A stretch of 64,000 bases of DNA from Burkholderia sp. BCC0322 (GCF_902833045.1 NZ_CADFDU010000003.1:248001-312000); one strand, 5' to 3'; counted from the stretch's first letter, positions 1 through 9,649 are shown. The notes: generated from the letters alone by a model not told the origin. Program-made: numbers and translations.

Positions 1-186
1 CGAACCCGCCGAGGCGGACGGCCGCCTCGAAAGCCCGCAATGCGCCGAGGGGAGGGAGGTGCGACATGCGGGGTATTGTAGTTGACTCAACACCCGTTGA
101 AAAATCATCTTTTGCCGCGCGCGGGCCGCGCGGGTAGCCTCGATCCGGTCAAGAAAAAACGTCATCAGACACGACAGGAGGGCTTC

Positions 187-3100
187 ATGTATTTCGACCG
201 ACGACTATGGGCAATGATGGCGGGACTGCGCTGGCGGGTTGCCGCGGCCGTCGCGCTCGGCCTGCTCGCGATGGGTGTCGGGATCCTGCGCTTCGTCTTT
301 CTAGGCCGCGTGCTGGCGCTGGTCTTTTCCGGCGCGCCGGCGCGCAGCATCGGCGAAGCCGTCGTTGCAACGGCGGCCTGCGTGCTGGTGCGTGCATGGC
401 TCGACCATCGCCGCACGGTGCTCGCGCAGCACACGGCCGGGCGCGTGCAGGCCACGCTGCGCGCGCGGCTGTTCGACCGGATCGCGGCGCTCGGCCCCGC
501 ATGGTTCAGCGGTGAACGCACGGGCGGCGTGATGCTGGCCGTCGTCGATGGCGTCGAGCAGCTGCAGACCTTTTTCGGCACCTACCTGCAGCAGCTCGTG
601 ATCGCCGCCTGCGCGCCGGTGATGATCTTCGCGGTGCTCGCGTGGTGGGACGTACCGACGGCCGCGATCCTGCTGGCCGCGGCGCTCGTTACGCTCGCGC
701 TGCCGCAGCTCGTGCATCGCGCCGACAAGCGCGCGGCGCTCGCGCGTTCGGCCGCGTTCAAGGCTTTCGGCGAGGAGTTTCTCGACGCGGTGCAAGGCCT
801 GCCGACACTGAAGGCGTTCGGGCAAGGCACGGCATTCGGCGCGAAGCTGGCCGCGAAGGCGCGCGCGCTGTCCGACAGCACGTTCTGGGTGCTCGCACTC
901 GGCCTGCTGACGCGGCTCTTTACCGATCTCGGCACCGGCCTCGGCGCGGCCGCCGCGATCGCGGTCGGCGCGTGGCGCGTGCGGCACGGCGACATGAGCC
1001 TCGAGGCGCTGCTGATCGTGCTGATGGCCGGCAGCGAAATCTTCCGGCCGCTGCGCGACCTGCGTGCCGTGCTGCACCAGGGGATGATCGGCCAGTCGGC
1101 GGCGAATGCGATCCACGCGCTGCTCGACGCCGGCAGCCATGCGCCGGCCGCCGATGCGCCGCGCGTGCCGGGCCTGCGGCCGGAGATCGGGTTCGACGCC
1201 GTCAGCTTCGCGTATCCGGGGCGCCGCGCCGGCGCGCATGCGGCGTTGAGCTTCTCGGTGCGCGAGGGCGAGACGGTGGCGATCGTCGGGCCGAGCGGCG
1301 CGGGCAAGTCGACCATCGTGCGCCTGTTGCTGCGCCAGCACGATGCGCAGGGCGGCGTGATCCGCATCGGCGGTCACGACGTGCGCACGCTCGATGCCGG
1401 CCAGGTGCGCGAGATGATCGCGGTCGTCGCGCAGGATGCGACGCTGTTCGACGGCAGCGTCGCCGACAACCTGCGGCTGGGCCGCCCCGATGCGAGCGAC
1501 GCGGACATGATCGCCGCGGCGCGCGCCGCCAACGCGCACGATTTCATCTCGGCGCTGCCCGATGGCTATGCGACGCGCATCGGCGAACGCGGGCTCATGC
1601 TGTCGGGCGGCCAGCGCCAGCGCCTCGCGATTGCCCGCGCGCTGCTGCGCGATGCGCCGATCCTGCTGCTCGACGAGGCGCTGTCGTCGGTCGACGCGGA
1701 GAACGAAGCGCTGATCCAGCAGGCGCTCGACCGGCTCACCCGCGGGCGGACCACGCTCGTGCTCGCGCACCGGCTGTCCAGCGTGATCGGCGCCGACCGC
1801 ATCCTGGTGCTCGACCAGGGGCAGGTGGTCGACGAAGGCACGCACGCGGCGCTGATCGCGCGTGACGGCCCGTATCGCCGGCTGATGGGGCCGCAACTGG
1901 AAGCGGTCGCCGAATCGGTCGGCGTGGCGACGACGGCCGGCGCGACCGCGCGCGCGTCGTCGGGGCCGCAGGTGAGGCCGCTGAACGACGATGCGGCGGA
2001 GATCGGCTGGCCGGAAACCCTGCGGACGCTGCTGCGCTTCGTGCGGCCGTGGCCGGGCAAGGTCGTGCTGACGGTGTTGTTCGGGATCGGCCGCGTGCTC
2101 GCGTTCATCGGCGTCGGCGTGATCGGCGCGCGGGTGGTCGGCGCGGTGCCGGGCGGCCACGTGAGCCCGACGCTCGTCACCGCGCTGCTCGTGATCGCGC
2201 CGGTGGCGGCCGTGCTGCACTGGCTCGAATCGTGGCTCGCGCACGACATGGCGTACCGGCTGCTCGCGGAAATGCGCATCGCGCTGTTCGGGACGCTCGA
2301 ACGCCTCGCGCCGGCCGGGCTGCTGCGCCGCCGTTCCGGCGATCTCGTGTCGCTCGCGACGCAGGATGTCGAGACCGTCGAGTATTTCTATGCGCACACG
2401 CTGGCGCCCGCGTTCGTCGCGGTGCTCGTGCCGGCCGCCGTGCTGGTGCTGCTCGCGTCGGTGGCCTGGCCGCTCGCGCTCGTGTTGCTGCCGTTCCTGT
2501 CGTGGGCCGGGCTCGCGCCGGTGCTGGCGCGGCGCGATGTCGACCGGCTCGGCGCCGGCGCACGTGAAGCGCTTGGCCAGCTCGGCGCACACCTGACCGA
2601 AACGATCCAGGGGCTCGCGGAGCTGACCGCGTTCCAGGCCATCGCGCGCCGGCGCGCAGCGTTCGTGGCCGAAGTCGATGCGTACCGCAAGCAACGCGCG
2701 ACGCTGCTCGACGACCTGTCGGCGCAGAGCGCCGCGCTGGAAATCGCGAGCGGGCTCGGCGGGCTGGTCGTCGCGGCGCTCGGCGCGCTGCTGTGCGCGC
2801 GCGGCTGGTTCCCGCGCGAATCGTTGCCGCTGCTGGTGCTGGTCGCGGTGGCCGCCTTCATGCCGGTGGCCGAAATCGGCCAGGTTGCGCGCCAGCTCGC
2901 CGACACGATCGCGTCGACGCGCCGCTTGCGCGCGCTGGAGAAGGAGCCGGTGCCGGTGACGGACGGCACGCTTGCGATGCCTGCCGATCCGGCGGTGCGT
3001 TTCGAGGCCGCGTCCTTCACGTACCCGGGCCGCAGCGTGCCCGCGATCAACCGCGTGAGCTTCGAGGTGCCGCCCGGCAGCACGATCGCGCTGGTCGGTG

Positions 3101-3726
3101 CGTCGGGTGCCGGCAAGTCGACGGTCGCGAGCCTGCTGCTGCGCTTCTGGGATCCGCAGCAGGGCCGCGTGACGCTCGGCGGCGTCGACCTGCGCGACTT
3201 GCGGCTCGACGACCTGCGGCAGCACATTGCGCTGGTTGCGCAGGATACCTACCTGTTCAACGACACGCTCGAAGCGAACATCCGGCTCGCCGCGAACGAC
3301 GCGTCCGACGCGGACGTGCAGCGCGCGATCGACCATGCGGCGCTCGGCGAATTCGTCGCGAGGCTGCCGGACGGGCTCGCGACGCGCGTCGGCGAGCGTG
3401 GTGTGCAACTGTCGGGCGGCCAGCGCCAGCGTGTCGCGATTGCGCGCGCATTCCTGAAGGATGCGCCGGTGCTGATCCTCGACGAAGCGACGTCCCATCT
3501 GGACACGATCAGCGAACAGCAGATCCGTGCGGCGCTGGAAGACCTGATGACGCAGCGCACGTCGATCATCATCGCGCACCGGCTGTCGACCGTGCGCAAC
3601 GCCGACCTGATCCTCGTGATGGAGCACGGCAGCGTGATCGAAGCCGGACGGCATGCCGATCTGATCGCGCGGCAGGGCGCGTATGCGCGGCTCGTGTCGC
3701 ATCAGGCGAGCGGGGTAGCGGCGTAA
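187..3726 (+). CDS. CydDC-type ABC exporter, both halves in one chain
   Basis: A 1179-residue inner-membrane ABC exporter with two complete half-transporters in tandem. Each half has a six-helix exporter membrane domain followed by an ATPase domain. The first ATPase has Walker A GPSGAGKST near residue 368, signature LSGGQRQR near 472 and Walker B ILLLDEA near 493. The second has GASGAGKST near 970, LSGGQRQR near 1074 and VLILDEA near 1096. The first membrane domain resembles CydD and the second CydC, the heterodimer that exports cysteine and glutathione and supports cytochrome bd assembly. Here the two are one protein. I chose the ATG at 187 because an AGGAGG-like ribosome site sits just upstream; an in-frame ATG at 82 lacks one. 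No cytochrome bd genes are in the window, so the substrate is inferred from family only; a peptide or siderophore exporter is the alternative. Confidence 0.8.
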   Translation: MYFDRRLWAMMAGLRWRVAAAVALGLLAMGVGILRFVFLGRVLALVFSGAPARSIGEAVVATAACVLVRAWLDHRRTVLAQHTAGRVQATLRARLFDRIAALGPAWFSGERTGGVMLAVVDGVEQLQTFFGTYLQQLVIAACAPVMIFAVLAWWDVPTAAILLAAALVTLALPQLVHRADKRAALARSAAFKAFGEEFLDAVQGLPTLKAFGQGTAFGAKLAAKARALSDSTFWVLALGLLTRLFTDLGTGLGAAAAIAVGAWRVRHGDMSLEALLIVLMAGSEIFRPLRDLRAVLHQGMIGQSAANAIHALLDAGSHAPAADAPRVPGLRPEIGFDAVSFAYPGRRAGAHAALSFSVREGETVAIVGPSGAGKSTIVRLLLRQHDAQGGVIRIGGHDVRTLDAGQVREMIAVVAQDATLFDGSVADNLRLGRPDASDADMIAAARAANAHDFISALPDGYATRIGERGLMLSGGQRQRLAIARALLRDAPILLLDEALSSVDAENEALIQQALDRLTRGRTTLVLAHRLSSVIGADRILVLDQGQVVDEGTHAALIARDGPYRRLMGPQLEAVAESVGVATTAGATARASSGPQVRPLNDDAAEIGWPETLRTLLRFVRPWPGKVVLTVLFGIGRVLAFIGVGVIGARVVGAVPGGHVSPTLVTALLVIAPVAAVLHWLESWLAHDMAYRLLAEMRIALFGTLERLAPAGLLRRRSGDLVSLATQDVETVEYFYAHTLAPAFVAVLVPAAVLVLLASVAWPLALVLLPFLSWAGLAPVLARRDVDRLGAGAREALGQLGAHLTETIQGLAELTAFQAIARRRAAFVAEVDAYRKQRATLLDDLSAQSAALEIASGLGGLVVAALGALLCARGWFPRESLPLLVLVAVAAFMPVAEIGQVARQLADTIASTRRLRALEKEPVPVTDGTLAMPADPAVRFEAASFTYPGRSVPAINRVSFEVPPGSTIALVGASGAGKSTVASLLLRFWDPQQGRVTLGGVDLRDLRLDDLRQHIALVAQDTYLFNDTLEANIRLAANDASDADVQRAIDHAALGEFVARLPDGLATRVGERGVQLSGGQRQRVAIARAFLKDAPVLILDEATSHLDTISEQQIRAALEDLMTQRTSIIIAHRLSTVRNADLILVMEHGSVIEAGRHADLIARQGAYARLVSHQASGVAA

Positions 3727-4165
3727 GCGACGCTGCATCGGCGCGCGGCCGACCGGCTGGGTCGCGCGCATTCCGCAACATTCGTTGAGCCGCATCGGCG
3801 ATGGGCGGCATCGCGGGGGGCGGCCGCCCCGGCACGGCGCCGCGCGTCGAAGTACCGACGATCCGCGCTGACAGACCGGCTGACAAGCGGGCTGAGAAGC
3901 GCGCGGGCGGCGGCGATCGGCGCCGCGCGGTTGCGCCGTCATCCTCGTCTCGCGCGTGATGCCCGGCGCGGCAAACCTGCCCGCCCGGGCCAGTCACCGC
4001 CAACTGTTCGTCAGACGCCGCCAACGGCCCGCGCGGCGCGATCCGGCCCGGCCGCCTTGCTCCCGGGCCGCATTTCCTTTCCTTCGATTTATCCGCCCCG
4101 CACGTCGCGGGTTTGTCTCGATGCATTTATCCGTTGCGGACTTTTTTGTTGTCGTAGTATCGCCG

Positions 4166-4195
4166 TTGACAACACATGTTGCACTAAGGTCTAAT
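4166..4195 (+). promoter_or_regulatory. Sigma-70 promoter of the amino acid importer operon
   Basis: A perfect -35 box TTGACA (4166-4171) is followed by an 18-bp spacer and a -10 box TCTAAT (4190-4195, five of six consensus bases). It lies about 90 bp before the binding-protein start codon in an AT-rich island within GC-rich DNA. Confidence 0.65.
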
Positions 4196-4200
4196 TAGAC
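4189..4200. promoter_or_regulatory. Palindromic operator candidate over the -10 box
   Basis: GTCTAATTAGAC is a perfect 12-bp palindrome that covers the -10 box. A repressor bound here would block RNA polymerase. The shape would suit a GntR- or TetR-type repressor, but no regulator gene is adjacent, so the binder is unknown. Confidence 0.5.
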
Positions 4201-4283
4201 ATCGAATGTTGCGGTGCGGCTTGATGTCGTCGTCCCGCCGGCCGCCCGGCCGGTCACATCGCTCAACCATGCGGAGAGAAACC

Positions 4284-5036
4284 ATGAGTCGCCGTTCCTT
4301 CCTGAAAGCCGTCGCGGTCGTTGCCGCGCTCGGCGCAAGCCTCGCGCACGCGGATACCAGGACGCTCGTCGTCGGCACCGACACGTCGTTCATGCCGTTC
4401 GAGTTCAAGCAGGGCGACAAGTACGTCGGCTTCGATCTCGACCTTTGGGCGGAGATCGCGAAGGACCAGGGCTGGAAATACTCGATCCAGCCGATGGATT
4501 TCGCAGGCCTGATCCCGGCGCTGCAGACGCAGAACATCGACGTCGCGCTGTCGGGGATGACGATCAAGGAAGAGCGCAAGAAGGCGATCGACTTCTCCGC
4601 GCCGTACTACGACAGCGGTCTCGCGGCGATGGTCCAGACCGGCAACACGACGATCCGGTCGATCGACGACCTGAACGGCAAGGTGATCGCCGCGAAAACA
4701 GGCACGGCGACGATCGACTGGATCAAGGCGCACCTGAAACCGAAGGAGATCCGCCAGTTCCCGAACATCGACCAGGCGTACCTCGCGCTCGAAGCCGGCC
4801 GCGTCGACGCGGCGATGCACGACACGCCGAACATGCTGTTCTTCGTGAACAACGAAGGCAAGGGCAAGGTGAAGGTCGCGGGCCAGCCGGTCAGCGGCGA
4901 CAAGTACGGGATGGGTTTTCCGAAGGGCAGCCCGCTCGTGCCGAAGGTCAACGCGTCGCTCGTGAAGATCAAGGCCGACGGTCGCTACGCACAGATCTAC
5001 AAGAAGTGGTTCGGCGCCGAGCCGCCGAAGATGTGA
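4284..5036 (+). CDS. Amino acid ABC transporter, periplasmic binding protein (GlnH-like)
   Basis: A 250-residue family 3 solute-binding protein that captures a polar amino acid or a derivative in the periplasm. It has a signal peptide ending at about ALA23 (LGASLAHA). The mature part opens with the family-typical strand and VGTDTSFMPFEF segment, followed by DLDLWAEIAKDQG. Later segments DVALSGMTIKEERKK and AKTGTATIDWIK are typical of GlnH and HisJ relatives. I chose the ATG at 4284 because GGAGAGAAACC precedes it and it gives a clean signal peptide. It is first in an operon with the permease and ATPase and three enzymes. Those enzymes make an acylated or modified amino acid a plausible ligand, rather than glutamine; that is inference. 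Confidence 0.85.
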   Translation: MSRRSFLKAVAVVAALGASLAHADTRTLVVGTDTSFMPFEFKQGDKYVGFDLDLWAEIAKDQGWKYSIQPMDFAGLIPALQTQNIDVALSGMTIKEERKKAIDFSAPYYDSGLAAMVQTGNTTIRSIDDLNGKVIAAKTGTATIDWIKAHLKPKEIRQFPNIDQAYLALEAGRVDAAMHDTPNMLFFVNNEGKGKVKVAGQPVSGDKYGMGFPKGSPLVPKVNASLVKIKADGRYAQIYKKWFGAEPPKM

Positions 5037-5102
5037 GCGTGACGCCGCAACAGCGCGCGGCCGTGCGGCCGCGCCGGTCTTGAATCGAACGGGGAGCGAC
5101 AA

Positions 5103-5759
5103 GTGAATTTCGATTGGTCGGCGATCTGGGCGGCGTTGCCGGACCTGATGGACGGGGTCCGGTTGACGGTGTTCATCGCATTTTTCGGGCTGGTGGGCGG
5201 TTTCATCGTCGGGATGGTCGCGGGGATGTTCCGCGCGTACGGACCGAGGGCGATGAACGTGCTCGCACAGGTCTACATTGAACTGATTCGCGGCACGCCG
5301 ATCGTCGTGCAGGTGATGTTCCTGTATTTCGCGCTGCCGTTGCTCGCGCACATCCGCATCGACGGCCTGACGGCCGCGATCATCGCGATCACGGTGAATT
5401 CCGGCGCGTATCTCGCGGAAGTGGTGCGCGGCGCGCTGCTGTCGATCCCGAAGGGGCTGACGGAAGCGGGGCTCGCGATGGGCTTGTCGATGCCGCGCGT
5501 GCTGCTGAAGGTGGTCGGGCCGCTCGCGTTCCGGCGGCTGATCCCGCCGCTCGGCAACCAGTGCATCGTGAGCCTGAAGGACACGTCGCTGTTCATCGTG
5601 ATCGGCGTCGGCGAACTGACGCGCAAGGGGCAGGAAATCATCGCGGGCAATTTCCAGGCGGTCGAGATCTGGACGGCGGTGGCCGTCATCTATCTGCTGC
5701 TGACCGGCGCCATGACGCTGACGCTGCGGCTCGTCGAAAAACGGATGAGGATCCTGTGA
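5103..5759 (+). CDS. Amino acid ABC transporter permease (GlnP/HisM family)
   Basis: A 218-residue inner-membrane permease of the polar amino acid uptake family, with about five membrane helices. The ATPase-contact EAA loop is visible near residues 120-140 ([20 protein letters not shown]). The segment [20 protein letters not shown] is the usual family signature near residue 60. It starts with GTG after GGGGAGCG. It lies 66 bp after the binding protein and ends against the ATPase start, so the three form one transporter. A single permease suggests a homodimeric channel. Confidence 0.85.
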   Translation: MNFDWSAIWAALPDLMDGVRLTVFIAFFGLVGGFIVGMVAGMFRAYGPRAMNVLAQVYIELIRGTPIVVQVMFLYFALPLLAHIRIDGLTAAIIAITVNSGAYLAEVVRGALLSIPKGLTEAGLAMGLSMPRVLLKVVGPLAFRRLIPPLGNQCIVSLKDTSLFIVIGVGELTRKGQEIIAGNFQAVEIWTAVAVIYLLLTGAMTLTLRLVEKRMRIL

Positions 5760-5761
5760 GC

Positions 5762-6484
5762 ATGATCGAATTCCAGAACGTGTCGAAGAGCTTCGGCCAC
5801 GTGCCGGTGCTGAAGCACATCGACCTGAAGATCGATGCGGGCGAGGTGGTCGTCGTGATCGGCCCGTCGGGCTCGGGCAAGTCGACGATGCTGCGTTGTA
5901 TCAACGCGCTCGAGAAAATCACCGGCGGCGAATTGCTCGTCGACGGCCAGAGCGTGCGCGGCAACGCGACGACGATCCGCAACATCCGGCTCGAAGCCGG
6001 CATGGTGTTCCAGCAGTTCAACCTGTTTCCGCAGATGACCGCGCTCGAGAACGTGATGTTCGGGCCGATCCAGGTGCGCGGCGCATCGCGTGCCGACGCG
6101 CGCGACCAGGCGATGGCGCTGCTCGACAAGGTCGGCCTCGAATCGCGCGCGAATCATTACCCGTCGGAGCTGTCGGGCGGCCAGCAGCAGCGCGTCGCGA
6201 TTGCGCGCGCGCTCGCGATCCGGCCGCGGCTGATGCTGTTCGACGAGCCGACCTCTGCGCTCGATCCGGAATTGCGCCACGAAGTGCTGAAAGTGATGCA
6301 GGATCTGGCTACCGAAGGGATGACGATGATCGTCGTCACGCACGAGATCGGCTTTGCGAAACGGGTCGGCACGCGCCTGCTGTTCATGGATCAGGGCGGG
6401 ATTGCCGAGGACGGCCATCCGGTCGACCTGATCGACCGGCCGCCGACGCCGCGCCTGAAGGAATTCCTGAAACACGTGTCCTGA
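5762..6484 (+). CDS. Amino acid ABC transporter ATPase (GlnQ family)
   Basis: A 240-residue cytoplasmic ATPase that energises the importer. It has Walker [10 protein letters not shown] near residue 33, a Q-loop at [10 protein letters not shown], signature LSGGQQQR near 137, Walker [15 protein letters not shown] near 158 and switch histidine VVTHE near 192. The length matches GlnQ. The start may instead be the GTG at 5756, which overlaps the permease stop by 3 bp and would add two residues. It is followed after 19 bp by the C45 enzyme gene, so transport and the enzymes are likely co-transcribed. Confidence 0.9.
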   Translation: MIEFQNVSKSFGHVPVLKHIDLKIDAGEVVVVIGPSGSGKSTMLRCINALEKITGGELLVDGQSVRGNATTIRNIRLEAGMVFQQFNLFPQMTALENVMFGPIQVRGASRADARDQAMALLDKVGLESRANHYPSELSGGQQQRVAIARALAIRPRLMLFDEPTSALDPELRHEVLKVMQDLATEGMTMIVVTHEIGFAKRVGTRLLFMDQGGIAEDGHPVDLIDRPPTPRLKEFLKHVS

Positions 6485-6503
6485 ACGAAACCGAACCCTC
6501 GAC

Positions 6504-7553
6504 ATGCCGCTTTCCCTTTCTCCCGTCATCGCCGGCGCGCCGTTCGACATCGGCGTGCGCCTCGGCGAGCTCGCCCGTCCCGTGTTCGATGCGTACATGC
6601 AGCAGAGCAGCGCGTGGCAGGCCGTGCGCCGCTGGCGCGGCCATCCGTTCGTCGCTGCGCTTCGGCAGGCGGCGCTGGCCGCGTACCCCGCTCTCGTCGC
6701 CGAACTGGACGGGATCGCGGCAGGCATCGGCTGGCCGGCCGAGGACATCTTCCTCTGGAATTGCCGCGGCGAGCTGATCCACAACGCGCCGGACGGCTGC
6801 ACGACGCTCGCCGCGCGCGGCGCTGACGGCACGCGCTGGATCGCGCACAACGAGGACGGCGATCCGTTCCTGCGCGAGCGCTGCCTGCTCGTCGACGTGC
6901 AGCCGGCGGGCAAGCCGGGCTACATCAGCTTCTACTACCCCGGCTCGCTGCCGGGCCATACTTTTGCGGCGAACCGGGCGGGCATCGCGCAGGCGATCAA
7001 CAACCTGCGGATTCGCACACCGGCAGCGGGCGTGCCGCGCATGATTCTCGCGCGCGCGGTGCTCGATGCGACGTCGCTCGACGCGGCAGCCGACGTGTTG
7101 CGCGGTCATGCGCGTGCAAGCGGCTTTCATCACACGCTCGGCGCGACCGGCGATGCGCGGCTGCTGAGCATCGAAGCGAGCGCCGCGCGTTGTTCGGTGA
7201 TCGATGTCGCACGGCTCGCGGGCCATGCGAACCATCTCGTGCATCCCGGCTGCGCAGCAGAGGCGCAGATCGTCACGCAATCGTCGGCCGACCGCCAGCG
7301 CCGCGTCGATGCGCTGACGCCCGGCATCGACGCGATCGACGAAGCCGCGTTGCTGCGCGTGCTCGGCGATCGCGCGCCGGAGGGGCTGCCGATCTACCGC
7401 GACGACCCGGCCGACCCCGACGACGAGAACACGCTGGCCACGGCCGTGTTCGCGATCGGCGCGGCATCGATCGATTTCACCATTCACCAACCCGGCACGC
7501 CGCGTTTCGCGACGCGCATCGTACCGTCCGGACGCGCGCACGACGCATCCTGA
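6504..7553 (+). CDS. C45-family Ntn hydrolase / acyltransferase-like enzyme
   Basis: A 349-residue protein of the acyl-CoA:6-aminopenicillanate acyltransferase (peptidase C45) family. Members self-cleave before a cysteine that then acts as N-terminal nucleophile on amide bonds. Here the segment NAPDGCTTLA places the nucleophile at Cys99, followed by the typical WIAHNEDGD stretch. There is no signal peptide, so it acts in the cytoplasm. It sits between an amino acid importer and an aminotransferase, so removing an acyl group from an imported N-acyl amino acid or small amide is a reasonable role. The true substrate cannot be read from sequence. In bacteria most members are hydrolases of unknown substrate, not penicillin biosynthesis enzymes. 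Confidence 0.75.
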   Translation: MPLSLSPVIAGAPFDIGVRLGELARPVFDAYMQQSSAWQAVRRWRGHPFVAALRQAALAAYPALVAELDGIAAGIGWPAEDIFLWNCRGELIHNAPDGCTTLAARGADGTRWIAHNEDGDPFLRERCLLVDVQPAGKPGYISFYYPGSLPGHTFAANRAGIAQAINNLRIRTPAAGVPRMILARAVLDATSLDAAADVLRGHARASGFHHTLGATGDARLLSIEASAARCSVIDVARLAGHANHLVHPGCAAEAQIVTQSSADRQRRVDALTPGIDAIDEAALLRVLGDRAPEGLPIYRDDPADPDDENTLATAVFAIGAASIDFTIHQPGTPRFATRIVPSGRAHDAS

Positions 7554-7568
7554 TCCATGAGACAACGC

Positions 7569-8903
7569 ATGACGACCGTTTTCCATCGCGCCCCGCGCGC
7601 CACCTTGCCCGTCGCCGTCGCAGGCGACGGCATCGAGATCATCGACTCGACCGGCAAACGCTATATCGACGCCTGCGGCGGCGCGGCCGTTTCGTGCCTC
7701 GGCCACAGCAACCAGCGCGTGATCGACGCGATCAAGCGACAGGCGCAGCAACTGCCGTACGCGCATACGTCGTTCTTCACGACCGACGTGGCCGAGGAAC
7801 TCGCCGACCGGCTCGTCGACGGCGCGCCGGCCGGCCTCGAACACGTGTATTTCGTGTCGGGCGGCTCCGAGGCGGTCGAGGCCGCGCTGAAGCTCGCGCG
7901 CCAGTATTTCGTCGAGAAGGGCGAGCCGCAGCGCCGCCATTTCATCGCGCGACGCCAGAGCTATCACGGCAACACGCTCGGCGCGCTCGCGATCGGCGGC
8001 AACGCATGGCGGCGCGAGCCGTTCCTGCCGCTGCTGATCGAGGCGCATCACGTGAGCCCGTGTTATGCGTACCGCGACCAGCAGGCGGGCGAAACCGACG
8101 ACGCGTATGCGCAGCGCCTGGCGGACGAACTCGAGCAGAAGATCGTCGAGCTCGGCGCGGACAACGTCGCGGCGTTCGTCGCGGAGACGGTGGTGGGCGC
8201 AACGGCCGGCGCGGTGCCGCCGGTGCGCACGTACCTGAAGAAGATTCGCGCGGTGTGCGACAAGTACGGCGTACTGCTGATCCTCGACGAGATCATGTCG
8301 GGGATGGGCCGCACGGGTTACCTGTACGCGTGCGATGAAGACGGCGTCGCGCCCGATCTGCTGACGATCGCGAAAGGGCTCGGCGCGGGCTACCAGCCGA
8401 TCGGCGCGACGCTCGTCAGCGACCGGATCTACCGGACGATCGTCGACGGCTCGGGTTTCTTCCAGCATGGCCACACGTACCTCGGCCATGCGACCGCATG
8501 CGCGGCGGCGCTCGAAGTACAGCGCGTGATCGCCGAAGAGCAACTGCTCGACAACGTGAAGGCGCGCGGCGAACAGCTGCGCGCATCGCTGCGCGACCAC
8601 TACGGCGCGCATCCGCATATCGGCGACGTGCGCGGCCGCGGGCTGTTCGTCGGCGTGGAAATCGTGCGCGATCGCGACAGCAAGGCGACGTTCGATCCTG
8701 CGCTGAAGCTGCACGCGGCGGTCAAGCGCGAAGCGATGCAGCGCGGCCTGATGGTGTATCCGATGGGCGGGACGATCGATGGCGTTCACGGCGATCACAT
8801 CCTGGTCGCGCCGCCTTTCATCTGCACCGCGCAGCAGATCGATACGATCGTCGAGCGGCTGTCGGGCGCGATCGGTGCGGCGCTTGCGTCGGCCGGCGCG
8901 TGA
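7569..8903 (+). CDS. Class III PLP-dependent aminotransferase
   Basis: A 444-residue fold type I aminotransferase of class III, the group that contains omega-amino acid, diamino acid and beta-alanine transaminases. The PLP site is visible as SGGSEAVEAALK (phosphate binding), LDEIMSGMGRTG (Asp to the pyridine nitrogen) and IAKGLGAGYQPI, with Schiff-base lysine at about Lys269. The C-terminal part is complete. A second in-frame ATG at 7557, four codons earlier, is possible. The gene follows the C45 enzyme by a few bases, so translation is probably coupled. It would remove an amino group from the product released by the C45 enzyme. The family does not define the substrate. Confidence 0.85.
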   Translation: MTTVFHRAPRATLPVAVAGDGIEIIDSTGKRYIDACGGAAVSCLGHSNQRVIDAIKRQAQQLPYAHTSFFTTDVAEELADRLVDGAPAGLEHVYFVSGGSEAVEAALKLARQYFVEKGEPQRRHFIARRQSYHGNTLGALAIGGNAWRREPFLPLLIEAHHVSPCYAYRDQQAGETDDAYAQRLADELEQKIVELGADNVAAFVAETVVGATAGAVPPVRTYLKKIRAVCDKYGVLLILDEIMSGMGRTGYLYACDEDGVAPDLLTIAKGLGAGYQPIGATLVSDRIYRTIVDGSGFFQHGHTYLGHATACAAALEVQRVIAEEQLLDNVKARGEQLRASLRDHYGAHPHIGDVRGRGLFVGVEIVRDRDSKATFDPALKLHAAVKREAMQRGLMVYPMGGTIDGVHGDHILVAPPFICTAQQIDTIVERLSGAIGAALASAGA

Positions 8904-8935
8904 CCGCATTCATCGAACCTTGTCCGGACATCGCC

Positions 8936-9490
8936 ATGACCAACAGATTGCCTCCGTTCGATCCCGCATCGGCCACCGATGAGCAGAAGGCCGTGCTGGC
9001 CGACATTCTCAGCGGCCCGCGCGGCAACCTGAACGGGCCGTTTCTCGGCTGGATCGCAAGCCCCGAGCTGGCGCAGCACGCGCAGAAGCTCGGCGCGTTC
9101 TGCCGCTACCGCACGGGCCTGCCGCTGCGCCTGTCGGAACTCGCGATTCTCGTGACGGCCGCGCGCTGGCGCTCGCAGGCCGAGTGGCACATCCACCATC
9201 CGATCGCGCTCGACGCTGGCGTGCCGGCCGCGACTGCAGAGGCGATTCGGTGCGGGATCGAACCTGCATTCGAGTCCGACGACGATGCGCTGATCCATGC
9301 ATTCGCGAGCGAACTGTACGACACGCGGCGCGTGAGCGACGCGACATTCGCGCGCGCGCAAGCGCGCTTCGGCCACGAGACCGTCGTGAATCTCGTTGCG
9401 TTGCTCGGTTACTACGCGCTCGTCGCGATGACGCTGAACACGTTCGGCATGCGTGCGGAAGGGCAGACTGAATTGCCGTTTCCGGAGTAA
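8936..9490 (+). CDS. Carboxymuconolactone decarboxylase-fold protein
   Basis: A 184-residue all-helical protein of the AhpD/carboxymuconolactone decarboxylase superfamily. The core matches the decarboxylase branch (LRLSELAILVTAARW, then EWHIHHPIALDAGV). It lacks the CxxC pair of AhpD peroxidases, so peroxidase activity is unlikely. It is last in the importer operon, 32 bp after the aminotransferase, so it may act on the deaminated product. The role is inferred from position only. Confidence 0.75.
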   Translation: MTNRLPPFDPASATDEQKAVLADILSGPRGNLNGPFLGWIASPELAQHAQKLGAFCRYRTGLPLRLSELAILVTAARWRSQAEWHIHHPIALDAGVPAATAEAIRCGIEPAFESDDDALIHAFASELYDTRRVSDATFARAQARFGHETVVNLVALLGYYALVAMTLNTFGMRAEGQTELPFPE

Positions 9491-9649
9491 AGGCGGCGCA
9501 TCGAAGGCGCCGAAGCAGGGCGGCGATACGTCTGACGATCGCCGCGCCGACCTGTTCCGGCACAATGCAACCAAATGTATTCGTGCGGGATCGACGGCCG
9601 ATCGCCGCGTATGATGGCTTGTTCACGTCGATATGAGCGGTGAGCAAGC

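Larger units (their letters stand above)
3727..4283. other. Intergenic stretch upstream of the amino acid importer operon
   Basis: No convincing gene. It holds a GC-rich perfect palindrome at 3817-3830 (GGGGCGGCCGCCCC) with no T-run. An AT-rich end from about 4140 carries the promoter and operator listed separately. Confidence 0.6.

Noticed and set aside
82-186. Longer N-terminus for the CydDC-type protein, and a promoter at TTGACT (82-87)
   Set aside because: The upstream ATG lacks a ribosome site, and no matching -10 box follows the -35-like hexamer.
301-3942. A very long open frame antisense to the CydDC-type gene
   Set aside because: It is rich in Arg, His, Gln and Asp with no domain, as expected from the reverse of GC-rich coding DNA.
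6504-7553. Penicillin biosynthesis acyltransferase
   Set aside because: Only the family is shared; there are no beta-lactam biosynthesis genes nearby and bacterial members are usually hydrolases.
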